Of a DNA stretch of 64,000 nucleotides, positions 40,447 to 52,735 are shown piece by piece (position 1 is the first letter of the stretch; each line of letters starts with the position of its first letter). Under the pieces are notes generated by a model. That model did no database searches, was not told where the DNA came from, and saw only the letters and a list, made by a program, of their open reading frames with translations. This DNA is from Bauldia sp. (GTDB lineage Bacteria; Pseudomonadota; Alphaproteobacteria; Rhizobiales; Kaistiaceae): contig JANQRX010000010.1 of NCBI GenBank assembly GCA_028284325.1, positions 186,001 to 250,000 of the forward strand, read 5' to 3'. The translations under genes were made by a program, and so were the position numbers.

Positions 40447-41292
40447 ATGTCGGCCTTGACGGAGAACCTCGGCCGCCTGTTCACCGGCGGATGGCGTCGC
40501 GACCGGGTCACCATCCCGGTGGTACGGTTGTCCGGGGGGATCGGCACCGGCCGCGTGGGCGCCAATCTCTCCCTGAAGCGCGTGGAGGGTGCGCTCAAGA
40601 AGGCGTTCGCCACGCGCGACGCGCCGGCCGTCGCCCTGGTCATCAATTCGCCGGGTGGCTCGGCCGTGCAGTCCCACCTGATCCACAAGCGGATCCGCGA
40701 TCTTGCGGCGGAGAAGGACAAGAAGGTTCTGGTCGCGATCGAGGATATCGCCGCGTCCGGCGGCTACGTGTTGTCGTTGGCCGGCGACGAAATCCTTGCC
40801 GATCCCAATTCGATCGTCGGGTCGATCGGTGTGATATTCGCCGGGTTCGGCTTCACCGGGCTCCTGGAGCGGATCGGTGTCGATCGCCGGGTCCACGCCA
40901 GCGGCGAATTCAAGGGCATGCTCGACCCGTTCAAGCCGGAAAGCGAGGGCGAGGTCGACCGTCTGCGCGCCTTGCAGGGGGACGTGTTCAGCTGGTTCGT
41001 CGACCTGGTGAAGGATCGGCGGGGCGACAAGCTTGGGGACGATCCCGATCTGTTTACCGGGGCGTTCTGGTCGGGCCGCCGCGCGCTCGAACTGGGACTG
41101 ATCGACGAGCTGGGCGATCTGCGGTCGGCGCTGCGGAAGCGCTACGGCGACAAGGTGCGGCTGCGGCCAATCGCCACCGAGCGGCGTCGCATGCTGGGCC
41201 GGTTGGGGCTCTCCGCGTCCGTATCCGGGCTTGTCGACGCCGTGATCGACGGCCTGGCCGAGCGGTCGCTGTGGTCCCGCTACGGACTCTGA
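40447..41292 (+). CDS. S49 family peptidase (SohB/SppA-like)
   Basis: A 281-aa serine peptidase of the signal-peptide-peptidase type. The catalytic Ser is in IAASGGYVLSLAGDEI near residue 105 and the general-base Lys in SGEFKGMLDPFKPES near residue 157; INSPGGSAVQSHLIHKRI is the family motif upstream. There is no N-terminal membrane helix, unlike E. coli SppA, so it may be soluble or peripheral. ATG 40447 is 7 nt after the methyltransferase stop. Confidence 0.94.
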   Translation: MSALTENLGRLFTGGWRRDRVTIPVVRLSGGIGTGRVGANLSLKRVEGALKKAFATRDAPAVALVINSPGGSAVQSHLIHKRIRDLAAEKDKKVLVAIEDIAASGGYVLSLAGDEILADPNSIVGSIGVIFAGFGFTGLLERIGVDRRVHASGEFKGMLDPFKPESEGEVDRLRALQGDVFSWFVDLVKDRRGDKLGDDPDLFTGAFWSGRRALELGLIDELGDLRSALRKRYGDKVRLRPIATERRRMLGRLGLSASVSGLVDAVIDGLAERSLWSRYGL

Positions 41293-41310
41293 CCACGCTG
41301 GGAGCCGGAT

Positions 41311-41496
41311 GTGGGGCTGTTACTCACCATTCTCGTGGTCGCGGTGGTCGGTTTGCTGGCCTGGCGCGGCGCGCGGACGCGGCTTGAGGAGATCGGCCGG
41401 GCCCGGCCTCGTAAAGGCCGGCGTGACGCCACCGTAACGCTGGAAAAGGACCCGCGAACCGGGGTCTATCGCACACCCGACGACGACGAGCGCTAA
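41311..41496 (+). CDS. Small single-span membrane protein
   Basis: A 61-aa protein with an N-terminal membrane helix (LLLTILVVAVVGLLAW) and a basic, then acidic, cytoplasmic tail (GRARPRKGRRDATV; TPDDDER). I do not recognise the family. GTG 41311 is 18 nt after the S49 peptidase stop, with GGGAGCC upstream. The same strand, tight spacing and predicted helix support a real gene that may act with the peptidase; the 89 nt to glyQ may contain a separate start signal. Confidence 0.65.
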   Translation: MGLLLTILVVAVVGLLAWRGARTRLEEIGRARPRKGRRDATVTLEKDPRTGVYRTPDDDER

Positions 41497-41585
41497 GGCC
41501 GGCCAACCGCTTGACCCCCGGCGCGACGGGCGGATAGGTTCCGCGCGCCGACGGCGACCGTCGGTCCTTCTCCGGGAAATCCAGC

Positions 41586-42505
<920 letters not shown>

Positions 42506-42509
<4 letters not shown>

Positions 42510-42880
42510 AATTCGACCACATCAACATCCGCGTGTGGGATCAGGAAGCCGTCAAGGATTTCCTCATCAGCGTGCTCGATCTGCGCGTCGGCGACCGTCC
42601 GGATATCCCGTTCCCGGGCTACTGGCTGTATCTCGGCGACCAGGCGGTCATCCACATGCAGGAGGACGGCAGCCCGGATGATGGTCCGGGCTGGGTCCAC
42701 CACATGGCCTTTGGGCCGTTCGATCTCGACACCAAGCGTGCGGAGCTCACCGAACGCGGCCACGACTTCACGGTCGCCGAGGTGCCCGGCCTGCAATTGT
42801 CGCAGATCTTCGTCGAGGGTCCCTGTGGGGTCCGGGTGGAACTCCAATGCCCGACGCGCCGCCGCCGGGATCAATCCTGA
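42506..42880 (+). CDS. VOC/glyoxalase-fold protein between glyQ and glyS
   Basis: A 124-aa vicinal-oxygen-chelate domain. It starts [19 protein letters not shown] with the typical metal-ligand His, then [34 protein letters not shown] with a second His, and [15 protein letters not shown] with the C-terminal Glu. Such domains serve in dioxygenases, glyoxalases and resistance proteins; the substrate is unknown. GTG 42506 overlaps the glyQ stop, so it is almost certainly translated with glyQ. Confidence 0.88.
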
Positions 42881-42919
42881 GACGTCGGCCGAGCGGCCCG
42901 ACGACGGACAGACGTCACC

Positions 42920-45040
42920 ATGCCTGACCTCCTGATCGAACTCTTCGGCGAGGAGATACCGGCGCGCATGCAGGCGCGCGGGGCGGACCAGTTGCAGAAG
43001 CGCGTGACCGACAAGCTGGTCGAGGCCGGGCTCGTCTATGAGGGTGCGCGGGCCTTTGCCACGCCGCGCCGGCTGACGCTCAGCGTCCATGGTGTCCCGG
43101 CCCGTTCGCCCGACCAGCGCGAGGAACGAAAAGGGCCCCGCGTCGGCGCCCCCGACAAGGCGGTCGAAGGCTTCCTGCGGGCGGCCGGCCTGTCGTCGAT
43201 CGACGACGCGCAGGTGGTCGCCGACGAGAAGAAGGGCGACTACTACGTCGCCGTCGTCGAAAAGCCCGGCCAGGCGGCCGAGGACGTGATCGCCGGGTTC
43301 ATGCCCGACATCCTGCGCGGTTTCACCTGGCCGAAATCGATGCGCTGGGGGCCGGCATCGGCCGAGCCGGGCAGCCTCACCTGGGTGCGGCCGCTGCATG
43401 CGATCCTGTGCGTCTTCGGCCCGGAGGCCAGCGAAACCTCCGTGGTGCCTTTCGAGGTCGATGGCCTGACCGCCGGCCGCACGACCTTCGGCCACCGTTT
43501 CATGGCGCCCGACGCCATCGAGGTGCGGCGGCTCGACGATTATCTCGCCGCTCTTGAGGCCGCGCACGTCGTCGTCGATCAGGATCGCCGCCGCGACATC
43601 ATCCTCACCGAGGTGCGCAACCGCGCACTCGCGCTGGGGCTCGAACTCGTCGAGGACGACGCGCTCGCCGACGAGGTGACCGGACTGGTGGAGTGGCCGG
43701 TGGTGATGATCGGCACCTTTGACGAGGCCTTCCTCGACCTGCCGGAAGAGGTGATCCGCACCACCATCCGCTCGCATCAGAAGTGCTTTGCCCTGCGCCG
43801 GTCCGAGACGGGCAATGGGCCGGTGCTCGCCAATCGCTTCGCGCTGGTCGCCAACCTCGACGCCAGCGACGGTGGTGCGGCCGTTGTTGCCGGCAACGAG
43901 CGTGTCATCCGCGCCCGCCTCGCCGACGCCCGCTTCTTCTGGGACACGGACCGGCGCACGCCGCTGGAAGATCGCGTGGCCGCCCTGGACGCCGTCACGT
44001 TTCACGACAAGCTCGGCAGCCAGGGCGAACGGGTGCGCCGCATCACGGCGCTGGCGCGCGACATTGCGCCCATGGTCTTCGCCGACGAGGCGCAGGTCGA
44101 ACGCGCGGCCAGGCTCGCCAAGGCGGATCTGGTGACCGAAATGGTCGGCGAATTCCCCGAGCTTCAGGGCTTCATGGGACGGACCTATGCGCACCTGCAG
44201 GGCGAGGACGAGGCCGTCGCCGCGGCGATCGAGGAGCACTACCGGCCGGTCGGGCCAACCGACAGCGTGCCCGACGACGCGGTAGCCGTCACCGTCGCCC
44301 TGGCCGACAAGCTCGACATGCTGGCCGGCTTCTGGGCCATCGATGAGACGCCCACCGGCAGCAAGGATCCGTTTGCGCTGCGCCGCGCCGCCCTTGGCGT
44401 GATCCGGCTGGTGACGGAGAACGCCCTGCGCCTGCCGCTCAACAAACTCCTGCGCCCGCACCTTGGCCGGATCGCCTCCGACCACGCGTCGGCGTCGGCC
44501 TCCGACGAGGTGCTGATGGACCTCCTCGACTTCTTCGCCGACCGCCTCAAGGTCCAGCTTCGCGAGCGCGGCGCCCGCCACGACCTGGTGGCGGCGGTCT
44601 TCGCCCTCGGCGGCCAGGACGATCTCCTGCTGGTCGTGCGCCGCGTGGAGGCCCTCGGCGCGTTCCTGGCCACCGACGACGGCGCCAGCCTGCTCGCCGG
44701 CTATCGCCGCGCCGTCAGCATCCTGCGCGAGGAGGAGAAAAAGTCCGGTACTGCGTTTGACCAGCCGGTCGATCCCGGCCTGCTGCAGGAACCGGCCGAG
44801 ACGTCGCTCCACGAAGTCGTGTCGGCGTCGGCCGCCGAAGTCGCCGCCGCGGTCGACATCGAGGACTTCACCGGCGCGATGACGGCGCTCGCGAAACTGC
44901 GCGCACCGGTCGACGCCTTCTTCGACGCCGTGATGGTCAACGCCGACGACGAGGCCTTGCGCGCCAACCGGTTGCGACTTCTGAACACAATCCGCCAAGC
45001 GACTCTGACTGTTGCGGATTTCGCTCGGATCGAGGGGTAG
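42920..45040 (+). CDS. glyS: Glycyl-tRNA synthetase beta subunit
   Basis: tRNA-binding subunit of glycyl-tRNA synthetase, 706 aa, the usual length. It begins [18 protein letters not shown], with [37 protein letters not shown] and a C-terminal anticodon-binding region from about residue 600. It completes the alpha2beta2 enzyme with glyQ, from which it is separated by the VOC gene. Confidence 0.97.
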   Translation: MPDLLIELFGEEIPARMQARGADQLQKRVTDKLVEAGLVYEGARAFATPRRLTLSVHGVPARSPDQREERKGPRVGAPDKAVEGFLRAAGLSSIDDAQVVADEKKGDYYVAVVEKPGQAAEDVIAGFMPDILRGFTWPKSMRWGPASAEPGSLTWVRPLHAILCVFGPEASETSVVPFEVDGLTAGRTTFGHRFMAPDAIEVRRLDDYLAALEAAHVVVDQDRRRDIILTEVRNRALALGLELVEDDALADEVTGLVEWPVVMIGTFDEAFLDLPEEVIRTTIRSHQKCFALRRSETGNGPVLANRFALVANLDASDGGAAVVAGNERVIRARLADARFFWDTDRRTPLEDRVAALDAVTFHDKLGSQGERVRRITALARDIAPMVFADEAQVERAARLAKADLVTEMVGEFPELQGFMGRTYAHLQGEDEAVAAAIEEHYRPVGPTDSVPDDAVAVTVALADKLDMLAGFWAIDETPTGSKDPFALRRAALGVIRLVTENALRLPLNKLLRPHLGRIASDHASASASDEVLMDLLDFFADRLKVQLRERGARHDLVAAVFALGGQDDLLLVVRRVEALGAFLATDDGASLLAGYRRAVSILREEEKKSGTAFDQPVDPGLLQEPAETSLHEVVSASAAEVAAAVDIEDFTGAMTALAKLRAPVDAFFDAVMVNADDEALRANRLRLLNTIRQATLTVADFARIEG

Positions 45041-45049
45041 GGCTGCCCG

Positions 45050-46297
45050 TCAGGCGGTGCCGGCCGCCGGTTGGGCCCGGTCGACCGGGCGTTCGGCGAT
45101 CGGCAGATGGACCAGCGCCGCGAAGACGCCGAGCGCCACCGAGATCCACCAGACGCCGTCATAGCTGCCGTAGGTGTCGTAGAGCCTGCCGCCCAGCCAC
45201 ACGCCGAGGAACGACCCCACTTGGTGGGAGAAGAAGACGAAACCGAACAGCGTCGCGACGTAGCGGGTCCCGAACATGATGGCCACCAGTTGCTGTGTCG
45301 GCGGCACCGTCGACAGCCACAGGAAGCCGATCACGGCCGAGAATACCAGCACGGAGGCAATGCTGACGGGCACCAGCAGGAAGATCAGGATCACCAGTGA
45401 GCGCAGGAGGTAGAGGCCTGCGAGAATGATGCGACGGGACATGCGGCCCGACAGGATGCCGGAGGTGATCGAGCCGAAGATGTTGAACAACCCGATCAGG
45501 CCGATGGCGTAGCCGCCGTAGATGACCGGCACGCCGATATCCGAGAGATAGGGGGGCAGGTGGACCGTGATGAAGGCCACCTGGAAACCGCAGACGAAGA
45601 AGCCGGCCACCAGCAGCCGATAGGAATGGTGCCCGAACGCTTCGCGGAGCGCCTGGAAAATGGACTGGTCGCGTTGTCCGGCGGTCACCGGTTGTGCCGC
45701 CGGCTTGCCGCGCAGCACGAAGGACAGGGCCGGGATCGTCATCACGATCACCGCGAGAATGAACAGCGTCGTCTGCCAGCCGTAGGCGGCGATGAAACTC
45801 TGCCCGAGCGGCGCGAACAGGAATTGCCCTAGCGAACCCGCCGCCGTCGCAATGCCGTAGCCGATGGTGCGCATGTTCTCCGGCAACAGCCTGGCGAACG
45901 CGGCCAGCACCAGCAGGAACGCCGAGCCGGCGACGCCGATACCGATCAGCACGCCGGCGGTCATCTGCAGGCTGAGCGGATCGCTGCTGGTCGCCATCAG
46001 CGCCAGCCCGACCGCGTAGATCACCGCGCCGCCGACGAGGACGCGCGCCACGCCGAAGCGGTCGGCCAGCATGCCGGCAACCGGCTGCCCCACGCCCCAG
46101 ACCAGGTTCTGGATTGCGATCGCCAGCGCGAAGACCTCGCGGTTCCAGCCGAACTCGTTCGACATGGGCGTGAGGAAGAAGCCCATGATCGAGCGCGGAC
46201 CGAAATTGATCAGCGCGATCAGGCTACCGGCGAGGATGATCAGCGGAATGGTCTGCAGGAAGGGTCGGACGAGGTCGCGTTGTTGGTCTTGTGTCAT
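45050..46297 (-). CDS. Major facilitator superfamily transporter
   Basis: A 415-aa inner-membrane transporter with about twelve hydrophobic helices. The N-terminal half has NLVWGVGQPVAGMLADRFG, the loop 2-3 motif region, and the mid-loop carries polar residues around position 200. It resembles the oxalate/formate antiporter-like and monocarboxylate-type MFS group by eye, but substrate cannot be assigned. It is convergent with glyS (9 nt between stops) and divergent from nadA across 168 nt. Confidence 0.88.
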   Translation of the reverse strand: MTQDQQRDLVRPFLQTIPLIILAGSLIALINFGPRSIMGFFLTPMSNEFGWNREVFALAIAIQNLVWGVGQPVAGMLADRFGVARVLVGGAVIYAVGLALMATSSDPLSLQMTAGVLIGIGVAGSAFLLVLAAFARLLPENMRTIGYGIATAAGSLGQFLFAPLGQSFIAAYGWQTTLFILAVIVMTIPALSFVLRGKPAAQPVTAGQRDQSIFQALREAFGHHSYRLLVAGFFVCGFQVAFITVHLPPYLSDIGVPVIYGGYAIGLIGLFNIFGSITSGILSGRMSRRIILAGLYLLRSLVILIFLLVPVSIASVLVFSAVIGFLWLSTVPPTQQLVAIMFGTRYVATLFGFVFFSHQVGSFLGVWLGGRLYDTYGSYDGVWWISVALGVFAALVHLPIAERPVDRAQPAAGTA

Positions 46298-46396
46298 GGC
46301 CGGGCCGGAGGAACGAAAGGGCAGGAAACGGCCTGATTCCGGCCGCCGCGGGGACTGTATGGCTTTTTTCGCCGCGAGCCACTATATGTAATTCGC

Positions 46397-46411
46397 GCCG
46401 GCTGAGCCGGC
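46397..46411. repeat. GCCGGC-TGA-GCCGGC inverted repeat
   Basis: A perfect 6-bp inverted repeat with a 3-nt loop in the MFS/nadA intergenic region, followed on the plus strand by TATTTTATC. It lies 13 nt upstream of the nadA operator. It could be a short hairpin or a regulator half-site pair; no function is known. Confidence 0.4.
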
Positions 46412-46424
46412 TATTTTATCAGCC

Positions 46425-46451
46425 GATATATGCTCGAAATGAGTATATATC
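46425..46451. promoter_or_regulatory. Palindromic operator upstream of nadABC
   Basis: GATATATGCTC (46425-46435) and GAGTATATATC (46441-46451) are 11-nt inverted arms around GAAAT, with one mismatch. The site ends 2 nt before the GAGGAGG ribosome-binding site of nadA. Its TATGCTC-n5-GAGTATA core resembles what I recall of the NadQ repressor motif of alphaproteobacterial NAD genes. A NadQ/NrtR-like gene is at 61551-62531. Repression by NAD status is inferred. Confidence 0.65.
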
Positions 46452-46465
46452 ATGAGGAGGCGGAC

Positions 46466-47536
46466 ATGGTCGATCTCACTCATGAGTCAGGCGCCGGGGC
46501 GACGCCGCTTCGGCCTTCGACGTTGGTGTCCCTGGACCGGCCGGACCTGACCTACACCGACGAGGTCGCGGCCGCGACCGCGCATCTCTATGAGCGCGTC
46601 CGCGATGTGATCCCGCCCGTCGAGTGGCCGGTGATGGCGCCCTATGTGAAGGCGATCAACGAGCTCAAGCGCGAGCGCAACGCGGTGATCCTCGCCCACA
46701 ACTACCAGACGCCGGAGATCTTCCACTGCGTCTCCGATTTCGGCGGCGACTCCCTGCAACTCGCGATCGAGGCGGCGCGCTCGGACGCCGATGTCATCGT
46801 CCAGTGCGGCGTCCACTTCATGGCCGAGACGTCCAAGCTCCTCAATCCCGACAAGACGGTGTTGATCCCCGACATGCGCGCCGGGTGCTCGCTCGCCGAG
46901 TCGATCACCGGCGCCGATGTGCGGCTCTTGCGCGAGCGCTATCCCGGCGTGCCGGTGGTCACCTATGTGAACACGTCGGCCGACGTGAAGGCCGAGAGCG
47001 ACATCTGCTGCACCTCGGCCAACGCCGTCGAGGTGGTGGAGAGCTTCGGCGTCGACACCGTCCTCCTGATCCCGGACGAATATCTGGCGCTCAACGTCGC
47101 CACCCAGACCGACGTCAAGATCCTGACCTGGAAGGGGCACTGCGAGGTCCATGAACGCTTCACCGCGGCCGAGCTCGAGGAGTACCGCGACGCCGAGCCC
47201 GGCCTGGAGATCATCGCCCATCCCGAATGCCCGCCGGAGGTGATCGCCATCGCCGACTTCACCGGCTCGACCTCGAAGATGATCAACTGGGTCAGGGACC
47301 GCAAACCCGCTAAGGCGCTGCTGGTCACCGAGTGCTCGATGGCCTCCAACATCGCGGCCGAGGCGCCGGAGATCAAGTTCGTCCAGCCCTGCAATCTCTG
47401 CCCGCACATGAAGCGGATCACCTTGCCGAAGATCCTCGACAGCCTTGTGGAGATGAAGGAGGAGGTGACCGTCGATCCGCTGGTGGCGGAGCGGGCGCGC
47501 CGCGCCGTCGAGCGCATGATTCACCTCAAGAGCTGA
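46466..47536 (+). CDS. nadA: Quinolinate synthase
   Basis: [4Fe-4S] enzyme condensing iminoaspartate with dihydroxyacetone phosphate to quinolinate in de novo NAD synthesis. The 356-aa protein has [57 protein letters not shown] and [17 protein letters not shown], giving the conserved cluster cysteines. GAGGAGG 7 nt upstream selects ATG 46466. It heads nadA-nadB-nadC, which all three steps of the aspartate route require. Confidence 0.97.
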   Translation: MVDLTHESGAGATPLRPSTLVSLDRPDLTYTDEVAAATAHLYERVRDVIPPVEWPVMAPYVKAINELKRERNAVILAHNYQTPEIFHCVSDFGGDSLQLAIEAARSDADVIVQCGVHFMAETSKLLNPDKTVLIPDMRAGCSLAESITGADVRLLRERYPGVPVVTYVNTSADVKAESDICCTSANAVEVVESFGVDTVLLIPDEYLALNVATQTDVKILTWKGHCEVHERFTAAELEEYRDAEPGLEIIAHPECPPEVIAIADFTGSTSKMINWVRDRKPAKALLVTECSMASNIAAEAPEIKFVQPCNLCPHMKRITLPKILDSLVEMKEEVTVDPLVAERARRAVERMIHLKS

Positions 47537-47556
47537 GCGCAGCCGGGGCGTCCGCC

Positions 47557-49134
47557 TTGCCGAGCACCGCCCAGCCGTCGTTTCCGGACGCCGCCGACGA
47601 TGTCGTCATCATCGGCGGCGGTCTCGCCGGGCTATTCTGCGCCCTGCGTCTCGCCCCGCGTCCGGTCACCGTCATCTCGGCCGCGCCGCTCGGCCGGGGC
47701 GCGTCCTCCGCCTGGGCCCAGGGCGGGATCGCCGCCGCGGTCACCGACGGCGACTCGATCGAGAAACATCTGGCCGACACGATCCGCGCCGGCGACGGCA
47801 TCGTCGACGAGGCGATGGCCCGCCTGATGGTCGCCGACGCCCCGGACCGCGTACGCGACCTTCTCGCCTACGGCGTCCCCTTCGACCGTGATCTCCACGG
47901 CCGCCTGACCGCGTCACGTGAAGCGGCCCATTCCGAGCGCCGCGTCCTCCACGTGGCGGGCGACATGGCGGGGGCGGCGATCATGCAGGCGCTGGTCGAC
48001 ACCGTGCAGCGCACGCCCTCGATCTGCTTCGCCGGCGGCCTCGTCGCCGAGCGGCTCCTTGCCGACCATGGCAGGGTCACCGGCCTCGTCGCCCGGCCGG
48101 CGGAGGGCGGCGCGGCGCTGCGGTTCGCGACCCGTGGCGTTGTCCTCGCCACCGGCGGCGTCGGTCATCTCTACGCCGTCACCACCAATCCGAGGGAAGC
48201 CAACGGCGACGGCCTCGGCATGGCGGCGCGGGCCGGTGCCGTCATCGCCGACGCCGAGTTCGTCCAGTTCCATCCGACGGCCATGGCCGTCGGCCGCGAT
48301 CCCGCGCCGCTGGCGACCGAGGCCCTACGCGGCGAGGGCGCCACCCTCATCAACAGCCGCGGCGAGCGGTTCATGACCGCCGTCCATCCCGACGCCGAAC
48401 TCGCGCCCCGCGACGAGGTCGCGCGCGCCATCCACCGCGAGATCGCCGCCGGTGCCGAGGTATTCCTCGATTGCCGCACCGCGATCGGCGAGGACTTCGA
48501 AACCGAGTTCCCGACGGTCTTCGGTTCCTGCCGTGAGGCCGGGATCGATCCCCGCCGCGAGCCGATCCCGGTCGCGCCAGCCGAGCACTATCACATGGGC
48601 GGCATCCTCACCGACGCCGACGGCCGGTCGTCCCTCGACGGCCTCTGGGCCTGCGGCGAGGTGGCCTCGACCGGGGTCCATGGCGCCAACCGGCTGGCGT
48701 CGAACTCGCTGCTGGAGGCGGTGACCTTCGCGGCGCGGGTGGCGGCCGATATCGCCCGCGCGGCGCCGGAGGCCAGCGAATCCCAGGTTCACGTCGCGCC
48801 CGACGCCGCGGAGTCCCAGCCGCCGGCCGACGCGGTAACGCGGCTGCGCGAGACCATGAACCGCCATCTCGGTGTCGAGCGCAGCGGGGAGGGGATGCGG
48901 ACCGCCCGGGCGGTCATCGACGATCTTGTCGGCGATTGCCGGTCGGGGCGGTTCCTCAACACGCTGACCGCCGGCCGCATGGTCATTGCCGGCGCGCTCA
49001 CACGCGAGGAAAGCCGCGGCGGCCACTACCGCACCGATTTCCCCGAGGAGCGTGACGCCTGGCGTCGCCGCAGCTTCCTCACGCTCGGTGACCTCGAACC
49101 AGTCGCCTCCGGCGTGGAGGAGGTGACGACGTGA
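47557..49134 (+). CDS. nadB: L-aspartate oxidase
   Basis: FAD enzyme oxidising aspartate to iminoaspartate for NadA. The 525-aa protein has the dinucleotide fold [19 protein letters not shown] near the N-terminus, [34 protein letters not shown], and [21 protein letters not shown] with the catalytic His and Arg regions. TTG 47557, 20 nt after the nadA stop and preceded by GGGG, is the most likely start. Its stop overlaps the nadC start. Confidence 0.96.
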   Translation: MPSTAQPSFPDAADDVVIIGGGLAGLFCALRLAPRPVTVISAAPLGRGASSAWAQGGIAAAVTDGDSIEKHLADTIRAGDGIVDEAMARLMVADAPDRVRDLLAYGVPFDRDLHGRLTASREAAHSERRVLHVAGDMAGAAIMQALVDTVQRTPSICFAGGLVAERLLADHGRVTGLVARPAEGGAALRFATRGVVLATGGVGHLYAVTTNPREANGDGLGMAARAGAVIADAEFVQFHPTAMAVGRDPAPLATEALRGEGATLINSRGERFMTAVHPDAELAPRDEVARAIHREIAAGAEVFLDCRTAIGEDFETEFPTVFGSCREAGIDPRREPIPVAPAEHYHMGGILTDADGRSSLDGLWACGEVASTGVHGANRLASNSLLEAVTFAARVAADIARAAPEASESQVHVAPDAAESQPPADAVTRLRETMNRHLGVERSGEGMRTARAVIDDLVGDCRSGRFLNTLTAGRMVIAGALTREESRGGHYRTDFPEERDAWRRRSFLTLGDLEPVASGVEEVTT

Positions 49135-50000
49135 CGACGCCACCGCCGCTGTCCCCGCTGGCGGTCCGCGGCGCCGTGACGGCCGCGCTCAGGGAAGATC
49201 TCGGTCGCGTCGGCGACATCACCTCGGCCGCCACCATCCCGGCCGACGCAACGGCCGAAGCGATGCTGGTCGCGCGCGAGCCGGGCGTGATCGCCGGGCT
49301 CGATATCGCCGCGGCAACGTTCGCCGCCCTCGATCCGGAGGTCGCTTTCGTGCCGGCCTGCGCGGACGGCGATGCGGTCGACGTCGGCCAGGCGCTGGCC
49401 GAAGTGCGCGGTCCCGCGCGTGCCATCCTGTCGGCGGAGCGGGTGGCGCTCAATTTCCTGGGCCATCTCTCCGGCGTTGCCACCGCCACGCGCGCGCTCG
49501 TCGATGCGGTTGCCCACACCTCGGCGCGGATCGTCGACACCCGCAAGACCACACCCGGCTTGCGCGCTTTCGAGAAGTACGCCGTGCTCTGCGGTGGCGG
49601 CGCCAATCACCGCTTCGGGCTCGACGACGCCATCCTCATCAAGGACAACCACATCGCCGTGGTCGGCGGCGTCGCCGCAGCGGTCCACAAGGCGCGGGCC
49701 GCGGCCGGTCACCTCGTGCGCGTCGAGGTCGAGGTCGGCGATCTCGATCAGCTTGCCGAGGCCATGACCGCCGAGCCGGATGTGGTCATGCTCGACAACA
49801 TGCCGCCGGAGACGATGCGCGAAGCGGTGGCGCTGGTCGGCCGGCGCGCGCTCGTGGAGGCCTCGGGCAACGTCACCCTGTCGACGGTGGCCGCGATCGC
49901 CGAGACCGGCGTCGACGTCATCTCCTCGGGCTGGATCACCCACTCCGCGCCCGCGCTCGACCTAGCGCTCGATATCGAGGTGTCGGCCGGTCGCACCTAG
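49131..50000 (+). CDS. nadC: Nicotinate-nucleotide diphosphorylase (carboxylating)
   Basis: Quinolinate phosphoribosyltransferase, final step of the aspartate route to nicotinate mononucleotide. The 289-aa protein has [55 protein letters not shown] and [15 protein letters not shown]. The GTG start overlaps the nadB TGA (GTGA). Its TAG stop overlaps the stop of the convergent SARP gene within CTAG at 49997-50000. Confidence 0.97.
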   Translation: MTTPPPLSPLAVRGAVTAALREDLGRVGDITSAATIPADATAEAMLVAREPGVIAGLDIAAATFAALDPEVAFVPACADGDAVDVGQALAEVRGPARAILSAERVALNFLGHLSGVATATRALVDAVAHTSARIVDTRKTTPGLRAFEKYAVLCGGGANHRFGLDDAILIKDNHIAVVGGVAAAVHKARAAAGHLVRVEVEVGDLDQLAEAMTAEPDVVMLDNMPPETMREAVALVGRRALVEASGNVTLSTVAAIAETGVDVISSGWITHSAPALDLALDIEVSAGRT

Positions 50001-51865
50001 CCGGCGAGAAGCCCCGCCGTCAGGTGCGCCTCGTCTTTGTCGTTCCGGCATTCGCGGTAGCCGAGGCGATGCACGACGAATCCCGGCAGCCGTTGCTCGC
50101 AGCGCGCGGCGATGTCGCGGGCGCGGGCGCGGTCGCCCAGGTAAAGCGCGCTCGACGCCAGCGCGACGTAGGATTCGCCGTGGTCCGGACAGCGGCGAAG
50201 CTGATCCTCCGCCAGGTCGGCGGCGGCGTCGAAACACCCCACGCCGGTGAGCGCACGCGCATACCAGGTCCTCATGGGCGCCGTGCGCGGATCGCTTGCC
50301 GGCGCGAGCTCGACCGCGGTCTTCAGGTAGTTGACTGCCCCCTCGGGATCGCCGGAACACTGGAGCGCCACGCCGTGATGGGCGTGCGCGAACGGATTGG
50401 CGGGGTTGAGTTCCACCGCGCGCAGGCTTGCCGCGACCGCGCCGTCGTGGTCCCGCGCATGCAATCTGGCGCACGACCGCACGATGCTCGCCTTGGCATC
50501 CTGCGGCGTGAGCGTCGCGGCCCGTTCCGCCGCCTCCAGGGCTTCGTGAACCAGCCCACGCCGATCGCCGAAATGGCCCTGACTGACACCGAACAGGTTG
50601 GCGCAGACGAGTCCCGTCAGCGCCGGCGCGAACTCCGGGTCCCGCTTGAGCGCTTCGCCGAAGAAGGCGCGGGCCCGAAACGCACCGGCGCGGCTGCGCA
50701 CCAGTTCGGCCCGGAAGCCGAGCTGGGAGAGCCGCCACACATCGTCAGCGCGATCGGGTTCGACCGTTGACGTGGCCGCGCGTATCTCCAGTTCCGATGC
50801 GACAGCCGCGGCGATCCGGGCGGCGATTCGGGGGATGCCGTCGTCGTCGGCCTCGACCTCGAACCGGCGTGACCAGACCGTGCGATCGATCGCGACCTCG
50901 ACCAGCCGGACCGAGGCGCGCAGCCTGCCGGCGGTCTGCCACGTTGACCCGACAAGCCGGTACCGGGCGGCCGCCAGGGTGCTGTCCCGCACGACAAAGG
51001 TCCGCCAGCGCGACAGGCCGTGAACGATCTCCTCGCGGAGCCGAAGGGTACTTCGCCCGCGATCTGCGGACCGAAAGTTCGCCACGGCGATATCGGGCAC
51101 GACGCCGGGGCCGAGCGCGTCCGGCGCAGCCGCCTCGCGCAGGATCGATGCCCGCAACCGCTTCGTGTCCGCGCTCACCTCCATGTCGAGATCGTCGCGC
51201 AGGGCGACGCGGCAGGCCTCGTACTGGCGCAGGGCCCGATCCCGCTGCCCCTGCACGGCATGGAGACGCATCAGCTCGCGATGCACATCCTCCTGCGCGC
51301 GATCGATCTTCAGGAGCAGGTTGGCGGTCCTGCGGGCGCGACCAAGATCATCGGACGATGCCTCGGCGACGAGCACGCTCCGCAGGACATCGGTGACCGC
51401 CTGATCGAGATCGGTGCGTTGATCGGCAAGCCAGCGGCCGAACGTTTCCTCCTCGATACCGACATCGCCGAGCAGGGGACCGCGATAGAGGGCAGCGACA
51501 CGATCTGCGCCTTGCTGCGCGTCGCCCGTCGCAATCAGCCTGCGCAGCTCGACCACGTCGCAGGCGACCCGCGTCATGTCGAGCGCGACCTCGTCGCCCG
51601 CGGTCTCGAGAATGCCGTGCCCGTTGCGGGGCAGGGCCCTTCGGATGATCGAAAGCGTCTGGCGGAGATTCACCCGCGCACGACGGTCATCGCGGTCGTG
51701 CCAGAGAAGGTCAGCGAGCACGCCGCGCGCTTGCGGCCGTCCGTCGCGCACCGCCAGATAGGCGAGGAGGGCGATCGCCTTCCTCTGTCGCAGGACGACC
51801 GGTCGTCCGGACACGTCACGTACCTCGAAACCACCGAGCAGTCGCAGCGACAGGACGGGTGTCAT
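49997..51865 (-). CDS. SARP/BTAD-type transcriptional regulator with TPRs
   Basis: A 622-aa putative transcription factor. Residues 1-95 form a winged helix of the OmpR/SARP type ([55 protein letters not shown]). Residues 95-245 form a bacterial transcriptional activation domain ([40 protein letters not shown]). The middle (about 265-365) resembles the CadC/adenylate-cyclase-associated segment ([22 protein letters not shown]), and the C-terminal 230 residues are TPR helices. Target genes are unknown; the divergent ankyrin gene is an obvious candidate. ATG 51865. Confidence 0.85.
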   Translation of the reverse strand: MTPVLSLRLLGGFEVRDVSGRPVVLRQRKAIALLAYLAVRDGRPQARGVLADLLWHDRDDRRARVNLRQTLSIIRRALPRNGHGILETAGDEVALDMTRVACDVVELRRLIATGDAQQGADRVAALYRGPLLGDVGIEEETFGRWLADQRTDLDQAVTDVLRSVLVAEASSDDLGRARRTANLLLKIDRAQEDVHRELMRLHAVQGQRDRALRQYEACRVALRDDLDMEVSADTKRLRASILREAAAPDALGPGVVPDIAVANFRSADRGRSTLRLREEIVHGLSRWRTFVVRDSTLAAARYRLVGSTWQTAGRLRASVRLVEVAIDRTVWSRRFEVEADDDGIPRIAARIAAAVASELEIRAATSTVEPDRADDVWRLSQLGFRAELVRSRAGAFRARAFFGEALKRDPEFAPALTGLVCANLFGVSQGHFGDRRGLVHEALEAAERAATLTPQDAKASIVRSCARLHARDHDGAVAASLRAVELNPANPFAHAHHGVALQCSGDPEGAVNYLKTAVELAPASDPRTAPMRTWYARALTGVGCFDAAADLAEDQLRRCPDHGESYVALASSALYLGDRARARDIAARCEQRLPGFVVHRLGYRECRNDKDEAHLTAGLLAG

Positions 51866-51961
51866 CGTCGGACCCTAGCGAACGCGACCTGCGAAATCAC
51901 GCTCAAATCACGCCGGCCCGCTAGCTTCCGAAGAGGCAAACGACAGGGGAGAAAGCCGGAC

Positions 51962-52711
51962 ATGATCGGAGTCGTCAGGGTCGCCTTGATCGCGATGGTA
52001 GGTGCAACGCTGGGGGCCGCGGCGGCCTTCGCCGGCCCGCTCCACAAGGCGGCGCGAAAGGGTGACCTGCAGGAGGTGCAGGCGCTGATCGCCGCCGGCG
52101 AGGACCTTGCCGAACTCGACAACGCGGTGGGGGCGCCGCTGCACTGGGCGGCCGCGCGCGGACATGTGGACGTCGTCAGGGCGCTGATCGAAGCCGGCGC
52201 CGACCCCAACCAGCCGGCGCGGGCGCCGGAGCTTCTGACGCCCCTCCATTTTGCGGCCGACAACGGTCGTACCGAGGTTGCCGCTTACCTCATCGGGATC
52301 GGCGCCGATCTCGCGGCCGGCGACGGCGCGATCGGGACGCCGCTCCACTTCGCCGCCAGCAAGGACCGCGCCGAGGTCGCTGCCATGTTGATCGAGGCCG
52401 GAGCCTCGCTGCTCGCGACCGGCGATCGCTATGGCGAGCAGCCGCTCCACGCGGCCGCGCAATCGGGCGGCGCCGAGGTCATCGACCTGCTGGTGGCGCG
52501 CGGCGCCGACGTGAATGCCATCACCGGGCTCAACAACAACACCGCGCTTCACCTCGCGGTCTACACACTGAACAAGCCGGCGGTGGCCAGGCTTCTCGAA
52601 CTCGGCGCCGACACCACCGTCGTGTCCGAGACCTGGGGCACGGCTTTCGAAACCGCCTCGACGAACGAGGACATGCGGGCGTTTCTGCGGTCCGTCGGCC
52701 TCACCCGGTAG
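51962..52711 (+). CDS. Secreted ankyrin-repeat protein
   Basis: A 249-aa protein with a signal peptide (VALIAMVGATLGAAAAFA) and at least five ankyrin repeats, for example GAPLHWAAARGHVDVVRALIE, LTPLHFAADNGRTEVAAYLI, GTPLHFAASKDRAEVAAMLIE, EQPLHAAAQSGGAEVIDLLV and NTALHLAVYTLNKPAVARLLE. Export would place it in the periplasm or outside the cell, where it presumably binds protein. GGGGAGA lies upstream of ATG 51962. It is divergent from the SARP gene across 96 nt. No partner is identified. Confidence 0.9.
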   Translation: MIGVVRVALIAMVGATLGAAAAFAGPLHKAARKGDLQEVQALIAAGEDLAELDNAVGAPLHWAAARGHVDVVRALIEAGADPNQPARAPELLTPLHFAADNGRTEVAAYLIGIGADLAAGDGAIGTPLHFAASKDRAEVAAMLIEAGASLLATGDRYGEQPLHAAAQSGGAEVIDLLVARGADVNAITGLNNNTALHLAVYTLNKPAVARLLELGADTTVVSETWGTAFETASTNEDMRAFLRSVGLTR

Positions 52712-52735
52712 GAGGCTCCAATTAGCCGGCAAAAG

